NCBI GenBank assembly: GCA_047602645.1
Contig: JASGGU010000002.1
Span: 104,206-168,205 of the forward strand
Reading direction: 5' to 3'
Length of the DNA: 64,000 nt
Origin: JAEYFP01 sp047602645
GTDB lineage: Bacteria > Bacillota > Clostridia > Lachnospirales > Lachnospiraceae
Shown: piece after piece, positions 58,113-64,000 of the stretch
Numbering within the stretch: the first letter of the stretch is position 1
Layout of the letters: the number at the start of each line of letters is the position of its first letter
Notes under the pieces: model-generated
Told to the model about the DNA's origin: nothing
The model's database searches: none
The model's input: only the letters and a program-made list of their open reading frames with translations
Translations under genes and position numbers: made by a program

Positions 58113-59072
58113 GTGTTTGATTTTGAAAAGCCGAAGATTGAGATTGTTGAAATCTCAGAAGATAAGAAGTACGGAAGGTTTGTTGTTGAACCACTGGAAA
58201 GAGGTTATGGCACGACACTTGGCAATTCACTCAGAAGAATCATGCTTTCTTCCTTGCCGGGCGTTGCGGTCAGCCAGATAAAGATCGATGGTGTTCTGCA
58301 TGAGTTCAGTTCGATTCCCGGAGTTAAGGAGGATGTGGCTGAAATTATCATGAACATTAAGAGCCTTGCCATTAAGAACAACAGCTCAACGAATGAGCCG
58401 AAGACGGCATTTATTGAATTCGAGGGTGAAGGTGTTGTAACGGCTGCCGATATTCAGGTGGATCAGGACATCGAAATTTTGAATCCCGAGCTTCCCATCG
58501 CTACATTGAATGGCGGATCAGATTGTAAGCTGTATATGGAGTTGACAATTACCAGGGGCAGAGGTTATGTGAGTGCCGACAAGAATAAGAATGAGGATCT
58601 GCCGATCGGAGTGATTGCGGTGGACTCTATCTATACACCCGTCGAGCGTGTCAACCTTACGGTAGAGAATACACGTGTCGGTCAGATTACGGATTTTGAT
58701 AAGCTGTCATTGGATGTATACACAAATGGTACTTTGGCGCCGGATGAAGCAGTCAGCTTGGCAGCAAAGGTACTTAGTGAGCATCTTTCCTTATTCATTG
58801 ACCTGTCTGAAAAGACAAGCGGTATCGAAGTAATGATTGAGAAGGAAGATAACGAAAAAGAAAAAGTTCTTGAAATGAATATCGATGAGTTGGAGCTTTC
58901 GGTTCGTTCCTATAACTGCTTGAAGAGGGCAGGGATCAATACGGTGGAGGAACTTACGAACAGGACTTCGGAAGATATGATGAAGGTTCGCAACCTCGGA
59001 CGAAAGTCTCTGGAGGAGGTTCTTGCGAAACTGAAGGAGCTTGGTTTGCAGCTGAACGTAGGCGACGAATAA
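58113..59072 (+). CDS. rpoA: RNA polymerase alpha subunit
   Basis: 319 residues, starting at GTG58113 with AAAGGAGG upstream. The N-terminal dimerisation domain (G-Y-G-T-T-L-G-N-S-L-R-R-I-M-L-S-S) and the C-terminal DNA/activator-binding domain (S-V-R-S-Y-N-C-L-K-R-A-G-I-N-T-V) are complete. Confidence 0.98.
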   Translation: MFDFEKPKIEIVEISEDKKYGRFVVEPLERGYGTTLGNSLRRIMLSSLPGVAVSQIKIDGVLHEFSSIPGVKEDVAEIIMNIKSLAIKNNSSTNEPKTAFIEFEGEGVVTAADIQVDQDIEILNPELPIATLNGGSDCKLYMELTITRGRGYVSADKNKNEDLPIGVIAVDSIYTPVERVNLTVENTRVGQITDFDKLSLDVYTNGTLAPDEAVSLAAKVLSEHLSLFIDLSEKTSGIEVMIEKEDNEKEKVLEMNIDELELSVRSYNCLKRAGINTVEELTNRTSEDMMKVRNLGRKSLEEVLAKLKELGLQLNVGDE

Positions 59073-59206
59073 AAGTACAGGCAGGCCAAACCGGTAAATC
59101 CGAATGGTACGGTAAGGCTGAAAAGAAACATTGTAACCAGATAACGATGCCCGCAAGGGCAGTATTCGGTAAGTAAGTCCAAAGTGCGTGGCCGGATATT
59201 GATTAT

Positions 59207-59222
59207 GTGCATGTGGATGCAC
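59207..59222 (+). promoter_or_regulatory. Hairpin next to the rplQ ribosome binding site
   Basis: GTGCAT-GTGG-ATGCAC is a perfect 6-bp hairpin ending a few bases before the SD TTGGAGGT. The 166-nt rpoA-rplQ gap also holds a GCCC-GCAA-GGGC hairpin near 59149. Possible tuning of rplQ translation. Confidence 0.45.
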
Positions 59223-59238
59223 AGCTTGGAGGTACAGT

Positions 59239-59775
59239 ATGGCAAAGTATAGAAAGCTTGGCAGAACATCCAGCCAGAGAAAAGCGTTACTTAGAAATCA
59301 GGTAACAAACCTGCTTTATCACGGGAAAATTGTTACAACAGAAGCTAAGGCAAAGGAAATCAGAAAAATTGCCGAGGGTATTGTTGCAATTGCCGTAAAA
59401 GAAAAGGACAATTTTGAAACCGTTAAGGTTCAGGCGAAGGTTGCCGTAAAGGACAAGGATGGAAAGCGGGTTAAAGAAGTTGTTGACGGTAAGAAGGTTA
59501 CAAAGTTTGATACAGTTGAGAAGGAAATCAAGAAGGATCTGCCGTCCAGATTACATGCAAGAAGACAGATGCTGAAGGTTCTTTATCCGATCACTGAAGT
59601 TCCGGCAGCCGGAGCAGGAAGAAAGAGAAATACAAAGGAAGTCGATTTGGTAGAAAAGCTTTTTGATGAGATTGCACCGAAGTATGCGGATCGTAAAGGC
59701 GGTTACACGCGAATTGTCAAGATCGGCCAGCGTAAAGGCGACGCAGCGATGGAAGTGTTGATCGAGTTGGTATAA
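59239..59775 (+). CDS. rplQ: 50S ribosomal protein L17 with internal insertion
   Basis: 178 residues, against ~120 for B. subtilis L17. The N-terminal K-Y-R-K-L-G-R-T-S-S-Q-R-K-A and the C-terminal G-G-Y-T-R-I-V-K-I are canonical. About 45 extra residues (~55-100), Lys/Val/Asp-rich, lie before the conserved L-H-A-R-R-Q, and a shorter A-G-A-G-R-K-R-N insert follows. The frame is continuous, so it is a real extension. Last gene of the operon, followed by a terminator. Confidence 0.96.
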   Translation: MAKYRKLGRTSSQRKALLRNQVTNLLYHGKIVTTEAKAKEIRKIAEGIVAIAVKEKDNFETVKVQAKVAVKDKDGKRVKEVVDGKKVTKFDTVEKEIKKDLPSRLHARRQMLKVLYPITEVPAAGAGRKRNTKEVDLVEKLFDEIAPKYADRKGGYTRIVKIGQRKGDAAMEVLIELV

Positions 59776-59808
59776 GCAGCGCAGTTGTCATAAATTAAAA
59801 ATAGAAAT

Positions 59809-59852
59809 GCCCCGCAGAACAGTCTTATCAGATTGATTTGCGGGGCTTTTTT
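59809..59852 (+). terminator. Terminator of the ribosomal superoperon
   Basis: GCCCCGCA (59809-59816) pairs with TGCGGGGC (59839-59846), followed by T6. The strongest terminator in the window; it ends the transcript after rplQ. Confidence 0.92.
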
Positions 59853-59956
59853 AAGAAACAAGTTTTCACTCCGCCGACATTGACATAAATTTTTTTAAAT
59901 GCTACTATAATGTTGATATACTTGATGGCTGTTATTAAAAACACAGGAGGGTTACT

Positions 59957-60721
59957 ATGAGACTGAAGGGAAAAGTAGCAATTGTCACTGGTTCAAGTTC
60001 CGGAATGGGACGTGATATCGCATTGATGTATGCGAAAGAGGGAGCAAAAGTCCTTGCTGTTGCCCGGCGTGCCGAGCGTTTGAGTACGCTGGTAGAGGAA
60101 GCAAAAAGCTTTGAGGGTGAAATTGTCGCTTATCCGGCAAATCTATCCGATTCGGAAAGTGTGGAAAGCATGGTTGACGAAGCGATTAGCGTATTTGGAA
60201 AGCTGGATATTCTTGTAAATAATGCCGGAATTATGGATGATATGAGCGGAGTCGGCAACGCAAGTGATGAAATGTATGATAAGGTCTTCAATGTCAATGT
60301 TAAAGCACCTATGATTGCTATGCGAAAGGCGGTCAATCATTTTGAAACGGTTGGCGGCGGCGTTATCATTAACGTTGCTTCTATCGGCGGATTAAAGGGC
60401 GGAGCCGCGGGAGCAATCTATACGGCAAGTAAACATGCACTGGTTGGTCTCACTAAAAACACCGGTTATATGTATGCTCTTAAAAATATTCGCTGTAATG
60501 CCATTTGTCCGGGTGCAATTGCAACCGAAATCGGGACGACCGAAACGATGCAGCATCTCGATCCAGCCGGTGCCGCAAGATGCGGACTCGGTATGGGCTT
60601 AAATCCCGGCACCGGCAGCGGAAATGACATTGCATCTCTCGCCGTATTCCTTGCAAGTGAAGAATCCTCCTTTATTAATGGACAAAGCATTGCAATTGAC
60701 GGCGGCTGGACGGCTTATTAA
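59957..60721 (+). CDS. Short-chain dehydrogenase/reductase
   Basis: 254-residue classical SDR. Cofactor motif T11-G-S-S-S-G-M-G18, N-N-A-G, catalytic Tyr155-x3-Lys159 with the Ser in N-V-A-S, and C-terminal S-F-I-N-G-Q-S-I-A-I-D-G-G. An NAD(P)(H)-dependent oxidoreductase; R-R in strand 2 (V-A-R-R-A-E-R) leans towards NADP(H). SD AGGAGG. A -10 TATAAT lies at 59906-59911, but TTGACA is 20 nt away, so the promoter call is weak. The substrate is not predictable; single gene. Confidence 0.9.
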   Translation: MRLKGKVAIVTGSSSGMGRDIALMYAKEGAKVLAVARRAERLSTLVEEAKSFEGEIVAYPANLSDSESVESMVDEAISVFGKLDILVNNAGIMDDMSGVGNASDEMYDKVFNVNVKAPMIAMRKAVNHFETVGGGVIINVASIGGLKGGAAGAIYTASKHALVGLTKNTGYMYALKNIRCNAICPGAIATEIGTTETMQHLDPAGAARCGLGMGLNPGTGSGNDIASLAVFLASEESSFINGQSIAIDGGWTAY

Positions 60722-60765
60722 GTATTTTTATCGATCGAAACAAGGATATAGTCTTCTGGTTAAAT

Positions 60766-60811
60766 AAGACAATCGGTCAGGCTGTCTGGGTCTTACCGGT
60801 TGTCTTTTCTT
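60766..60811 (+). terminator. Terminator after the SDR gene
   Basis: AAGACAATCGGT (60766-60777) pairs with ACCGGTTGTCTT (60795-60806), one G-U pair, then TTCTTAATTT. Repeat copy C begins at its end. Confidence 0.7.
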
Positions 60812-60813
60812 AA

Positions 60814-60868
60814 TTTAATAGGAAATGTCTACAGATCTCCTATTAAATAAAATACGATGTGCAGCCAC
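60814..60868. repeat. Structured intergenic repeat, copy C (diverged)
   Basis: Hairpin TTTAATAGGA (60814-60823) / TCCTATTAAA (60838-60847), then ATGTGCAGCCACACACG at ~60855, which aligns with ATGCGCAGCTGCGCGCG of copies A and B. TGTG-cagc-CACA forms a stem where A and B pair differently, so base changes are compensatory. The right-hand third of A and B is missing. Confidence 0.6.
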
Positions 60869-60899
60869 ACACGAGGTATATGGCAGATAGGTGGAAAAC

Positions 60900-61781
60900 A
60901 TGGATACCGCATTGCTGCTCAGAATGAAATTTGATGGGGGAGAACCGCTTACCCATAAGGAAATCGATGCTTTACAGGAACGTTCAGGGATCGTCCAAAA
61001 ATTGATAAAGATTTATGAGGAAAATCCTCTTTTCAACCTTTTCCGGCTGGTATGCCTGTCTGAAATCCCCTATGCGGAGCGGCTGCCCTATACCCGGAAG
61101 GTGCTTGACTATATATCCGGAAACTTGTCTCTGCCGGAGGGCTTTTCCTACACAGGAGACGTAAATGATATTGTGCCCTGTTATAATGCCATGCTGTTAG
61201 AGGCTTACACCCGATTGGGCAGGGCAGGTTCACAGGAAGTACAAAATGCATTGAACTGGATAAAGCAATATCAGGTTTTTGACCGCAATGAGTTAACCGC
61301 ATGGAAAAATAACGGAATAAGTAAGCACGGCGGCTGCATGAAAGCTGTTCCGTGCTATATCGGGATCGGAAAGACGGTAAGGGCATTACTCACCTACGCC
61401 GAATCTGTCGGACATACCGATAAGGAAGCAGAGGCTTTGATAGAGAAGGGTGCGGAGTATATGCTGAGGCACAATATGTATCAGCGGTTGTCAAACAATG
61501 CCCCTATCAGCGCACATATTACCGATATTATGTTTCCGCAGGCATATATGCTTACCGTTGCGGATTTGGTTTATATCGCCGGAAAACGGGAAATGTGGAA
61601 GGATGCCCGTACGCATGCACTGAAAGAACTGATTGAACGGAAGTCATACGATACGGATCAATGGAAAATTGACTATAGTTACAGCCATAAAGGATATCAG
61701 GCTTTTGATGGGAAACGGTATGCGTCAGAATGGATTGGCCATGTATTTCGTTCCAGTCTGAAAAATAATGAGTTATTCTGA
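60900..61781 (+). CDS. Unrecognised helical protein (toroid-like repeats)
   Basis: 293-residue soluble protein without signal peptide. The sequence is almost all helical, with repeats of the type A-L-N-W-I-K-Q-Y-Q and G-A-E-Y-M-L-R-H. This resembles the alpha/alpha toroid of prenyltransferase/squalene-cyclase-repeat proteins, as does G-G-C-M-K-A-V-P-C-Y. No DxDD or similar catalytic motif is seen. AGGTGG lies 5 nt before ATG60900; a GTG at 60891 is an alternative. It overlaps the start of a small broken gene. Function unknown. Confidence 0.65.
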   Translation: MDTALLLRMKFDGGEPLTHKEIDALQERSGIVQKLIKIYEENPLFNLFRLVCLSEIPYAERLPYTRKVLDYISGNLSLPEGFSYTGDVNDIVPCYNAMLLEAYTRLGRAGSQEVQNALNWIKQYQVFDRNELTAWKNNGISKHGGCMKAVPCYIGIGKTVRALLTYAESVGHTDKEAEALIEKGAEYMLRHNMYQRLSNNAPISAHITDIMFPQAYMLTVADLVYIAGKREMWKDARTHALKELIERKSYDTDQWKIDYSYSHKGYQAFDGKRYASEWIGHVFRSSLKNNELF

Positions 61782-61896
61782 AGCAATTCAGCAAATCTAT
61801 GATGAGGCCAAAACTTATCATGATGTGAAATGGGTCATTCCGCCTTCTGAAAATGCTGATAATCCTTGGAGTTTTTCCAATCGCCTCCCCAGGTAA
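61768..61896 (+). pseudogene. Possible 5' fragment of a lost gene
   Basis: A 42-codon frame starts at ATG61768, overlapping the previous stop in the usual operon manner, and reads M-S-Y-S-E-A-I-Q-Q-I-Y-D-E-A-K-T-Y. This looks like a genuine protein start. It runs into the convergent carboxypeptidase gene from 61835 and stops. The best explanation is a truncated gene whose rest was replaced; chance is possible because it is short. Confidence 0.3.
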
Positions 61897-62623
61897 AGCC
61901 ATGCTCGGCAAAGAGCCGGTAGGCGAGGTCATCATGTGTGATTTTGGCGATATAAGCGGTGTTCCGGTCTGCATAAGCTGCGGCATTCGCAGGTACAACG
62001 TTTAATTCTCCGCCCAAATTGGTGACATAGGGATTGTAGAGGGGATTGATGTCAATCGCAAGCCCCAGTGCGTGCTGGGAAAGCTTGGTCGTGCCGGAGA
62101 TGACCCGATAGTTAAAGCACGAAGAATTGTTGTCTTCCATGGAGGCTTCATCATCGCCGCCATATTCATCGATCAGACATATTTTTTCTATGAGGTATTT
62201 TGCTTGATGCAGTTCATAAAAAATTTCCACGAGATCTTGAGCAATCGCTTCATTGCAAATCAGTTCGCCGCTGCATTCTTTTTCATTGAAATCAAAATAG
62301 AGAACCTGTACATAACGCAGCTCATTATAGGAAATTGTCGAATTTTCCTGATAGGAGATGCCGGTGATTCGTTCTTTGATGTCATTGCTCAACGGTTCGT
62401 AAAAAAACCCGGGTTGATAGACGGTGCGCTCATTTTCTGCGGAGTTCGGTACTATGGCTGAGGAATCTGGCTGATCGCTGTCTGGGGAAGTAATGCTGTT
62501 TTCGGATTGCGCAGGAACAAGATGGATGACCTGCTGTGCATCAACCTTCAAATCTTCAGCCGTATTTGCTTGACATCCGGCAAGCAAGGCAGAGCATATT
62601 AAAATAAAAATTATTTTTTTCAT
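61835..62623 (-). CDS. VanY-type D-Ala-D-Ala carboxypeptidase lipoprotein (M15)
   Basis: 262-residue lipoprotein: signal peptide with lipobox L-L-A-G-Cys17, then a Ser/Pro/Asp-rich linker to ~75. The C-terminal zinc peptidase domain of the M15 type has H184 and D191 in S-Q-H-x3-L-A-I-D-I-N-P and H257 in Y-Q-H-F. It would trim peptidoglycan stem peptides at the cell surface. The stop lies in the middle of the fragment frame on the other strand, suggesting rearrangement here. Not obviously part of a vancomycin cluster. Confidence 0.82.
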   Translation of the reverse strand: MKKIIFILICSALLAGCQANTAEDLKVDAQQVIHLVPAQSENSITSPDSDQPDSSAIVPNSAENERTVYQPGFFYEPLSNDIKERITGISYQENSTISYNELRYVQVLYFDFNEKECSGELICNEAIAQDLVEIFYELHQAKYLIEKICLIDEYGGDDEASMEDNNSSCFNYRVISGTTKLSQHALGLAIDINPLYNPYVTNLGGELNVVPANAAAYADRNTAYIAKITHDDLAYRLFAEHGFTWGGDWKNSKDYQHFQKAE

Positions 62624-62738
62624 AACAGATCCTTATCTATTGATAGCCGTTTCCTATAAAAGCATCTTTTTTCCACTGCTCTTTAAATTATAATTCAAAT
62701 TCACAAAATAATCACCCTTTAATTTGTACCATATTTTA

Positions 62739-62767
62739 TTTACAAAACTGTTGTTTAACTATATACT
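62739..62767 (+). promoter_or_regulatory. Promoter of the ECF transporter operon
   Basis: TTTACA (62739-62744), 17-nt spacer, TATACT (62762-62767), 5/6 matches each, 40 nt before the ecfA1 start. Confidence 0.75.
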
Positions 62768-62807
62768 TAGAAAAGATGCAGCAGAAAAAGGCAGGCAGGG
62801 TACCGGA

Positions 62808-63659
62808 ATGGGAATTATTGAAGCGAGAAAGCTTGTATTTGAATATATACGTCGTGATAAAGACGGTGTTGTAGAGGGAATTACCCGCGCGGTCGATGAA
62901 GTGGATCTGGACATCGAGCGCGGCGATTTTATTGCCATTTTAGGGCATAACGGCTCCGGCAAATCAACACTTGCCAAGCATATGAATGCGATCCTTTATC
63001 CGACTGAGGGGACACTTTTTGTAGATGGAAAGGATACCGCCGATCTGGAAAATATGTGGAATATCCGTCAGACGACGGGAATGGTATTTCAAAATCCGGA
63101 CAATCAGATCATTGGGACTGTAGTTGAAGAAGACGTCGGTTTCGGGCCGGAAAACATGGGGGTGCCCACAGACGAGATATGGGCGCGCGTCGAGGAAAGT
63201 CTCAAGGCGGTCGGCATGTATCAGTACCGGAAGCATTCCCCGAGTAAGCTGTCCGGCGGGCAAAAGCAGCGCATTGCGATTGCGGGTGTCGTAGCCATGC
63301 ATCCGAAGTGCATCGTACTCGATGAACCAACGGCAATGCTCGATCCCGAGGGGCGCAAGGAGGTCATTCGTGCTGTCCGTGCTCTGAACGATGTAGAAAA
63401 AATTACGGTCATTCTCATCACGCATTATATGGAAGAAGTGATCTATGCAAATAAAGTATTTGTTATGGATGAAGGAAAAATTGTCATGCGGGGAGCTCCC
63501 CGTGAGATTTTTTCGAAGGTGGAGGAATTAAAGCGGATCCGCCTTGGCGTGCCGCAGGCGACACTGCTTGCATATGAATTGAAAAAAGAAGGCATTTCGC
63601 TGCCGGACGGTATTTTATCCGCGGAGGAACTGGTGGAGGCATTATGTCGATTATCGTAG
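62808..63659 (+). CDS. ecfA1: ECF transporter ATPase A1
   Basis: 283-residue ABC ATPase of the energy-coupling-factor (CbiO/EcfA) type. Walker A G-H-N-G-S-G-K-S-T, the Q-loop F-Q-N-P-D-N-Q typical of ECF ATPases, signature L-S-G-G-Q-K-Q-R and Walker B I-V-L-D-E-P-T-A-M-L-D are present. ATG62808 follows GGCAGGG; the upstream frame to 62724 covers the promoter and is rejected. It overlaps ecfA2 by 16 nt. EcfT and the S components that choose the vitamin would lie beyond the window. Confidence 0.94.
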   Translation: MGIIEARKLVFEYIRRDKDGVVEGITRAVDEVDLDIERGDFIAILGHNGSGKSTLAKHMNAILYPTEGTLFVDGKDTADLENMWNIRQTTGMVFQNPDNQIIGTVVEEDVGFGPENMGVPTDEIWARVEESLKAVGMYQYRKHSPSKLSGGQKQRIAIAGVVAMHPKCIVLDEPTAMLDPEGRKEVIRAVRALNDVEKITVILITHYMEEVIYANKVFVMDEGKIVMRGAPREIFSKVEELKRIRLGVPQATLLAYELKKEGISLPDGILSAEELVEALCRLS

Positions 63660-64000
63660 ACCATATCAGCTATGTGTATGGCAAGGGAACAGCATATGAG
63701 ATGAAGGCGCTCGACGATATCAGCCTGCAAATAGGAGACGGAGAATTTATCGGGCTGATCGGGCATACCGGCTCCGGCAAATCCACATTAGTACAGCACT
63801 TAAACGGTTTGCTGCGTGCGACTTCCGGTAATATCTATTATAACGGAGCGGATATTTATGAAAAGGATTTTGAAATGAAACAGCTCAGAAGTAAGGTGGG
63901 ACTGGTTTTTCAATATCCGGAGCATCAGCTTTTTGAGGTGGATGTGTTTTCCGATGTCTGCTACGGCCCCAAAAATCTTGGGCTTTCCAAGTCCGAAGCC
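63644..64000 (+). CDS. ecfA2: ECF transporter ATPase A2, 5' part
   Basis: Begins at ATG63644 inside the ecfA1 end and runs off the right window edge after 119 codons. S-I-I-V-D-H-I-S-Y-V-Y, Walker A G40-H-T-G-S-G-K-S-T48 and the ECF-type Q-loop F-Q-Y-P-E-H-Q are visible. It pairs with EcfA1 as the ATPase heterodimer. Confidence 0.93.
   Translation, partial: MSIIVDHISYVYGKGTAYEMKALDDISLQIGDGEFIGLIGHTGSGKSTLVQHLNGLLRATSGNIYYNGADIYEKDFEMKQLRSKVGLVFQYPEHQLFEVDVFSDVCYGPKNLGLSKSEA

Noticed and set aside
59880..59911. Standard promoter TTGACA...TATAAT before the SDR gene
   Set aside because: The two boxes are individually perfect, but the spacer is 20 nt, outside the usual 16-18, so it is mentioned only as weak.

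Overview
The window looks like a chromosomal segment of a strictly anaerobic, low-to-moderate GC Firmicute, most likely class Clostridia, family Lachnospiraceae. The evidence is the S10-spc-alpha ribosomal superoperon with zinc-type S14 and a KOW-domain protein between map and infA, an [FeFe]-hydrogenase, sigma-A type promoters with 17-nt spacers, strong AGGAGG ribosome binding sites, and an L17 with a long insertion. No rRNA, tRNA, CRISPR array, prophage or insertion sequence was seen. The family assignment is an inference from gene content and was not tested by a search.

Layout. Positions 1-11618 are a cell-surface glycan cluster: the end of a GtrA-like protein, a lipoprotein esterase, four GT2 glycosyltransferases, a flippase-like membrane protein, a kinase-like/HAD/nucleotidyltransferase trio, a polyprenyl-phosphate sugar phosphotransferase and an LCP-family attachment enzyme. 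glmS (11664-13490), which makes the amino-sugar precursor, follows. Then come a divergent ClpX, a subtilase whose nucleophile is Cys instead of Ser, an LspA-like peptidase, and a two-gene NAD(P)H/[FeFe]-hydrogenase complex (17749-21296). Next are cysK, the methionine importer metNIQ, and an Rrf2 regulator coupled to an MBOAT/SGNH O-acetylation pair and a CPBP protease (22296-30051).

Positions 30056-35895 hold a small sugar catabolic operon (class II aldolase, fucose/arabinose-isomerase-like protein, FGGY kinase, DUF4432 mutarotase-like protein) with a divergent PocR-AraC regulator and a probable AraC operator between them. Two tandem ATP-grasp ligases on the minus strand follow, then a DUF2752-DUF4190-DUF2752 membrane cluster, a glyoxalase-fold protein, an RlmI-like methyltransferase and an EamA transporter.

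From 42061 to 59852 runs the ribosomal superoperon: rpsJ to rplQ with secY, adk, map, infA and rpoA. Its most striking feature is non-coding. Six intercistronic spacers (L23-L2, S17-L14, S8-L6, secY-adk, map-KOW, L36-S13) contain copies of one dispersed repeat family with an 81-nt core, in both orientations, with several kinds of short tandem amplification. I do not recognise this family, and it is the best candidate for something undescribed here. A second family, a structured intergenic element with compensatory base changes, occurs downstream of three terminators (22012, 26156, 60814).

The right end has a short-chain dehydrogenase, an unrecognised helical protein, a gene fragment, a VanY-type carboxypeptidase lipoprotein, and ecfA1 with the start of ecfA2 (vitamin ECF transporter ATPases), truncated at the window edge.
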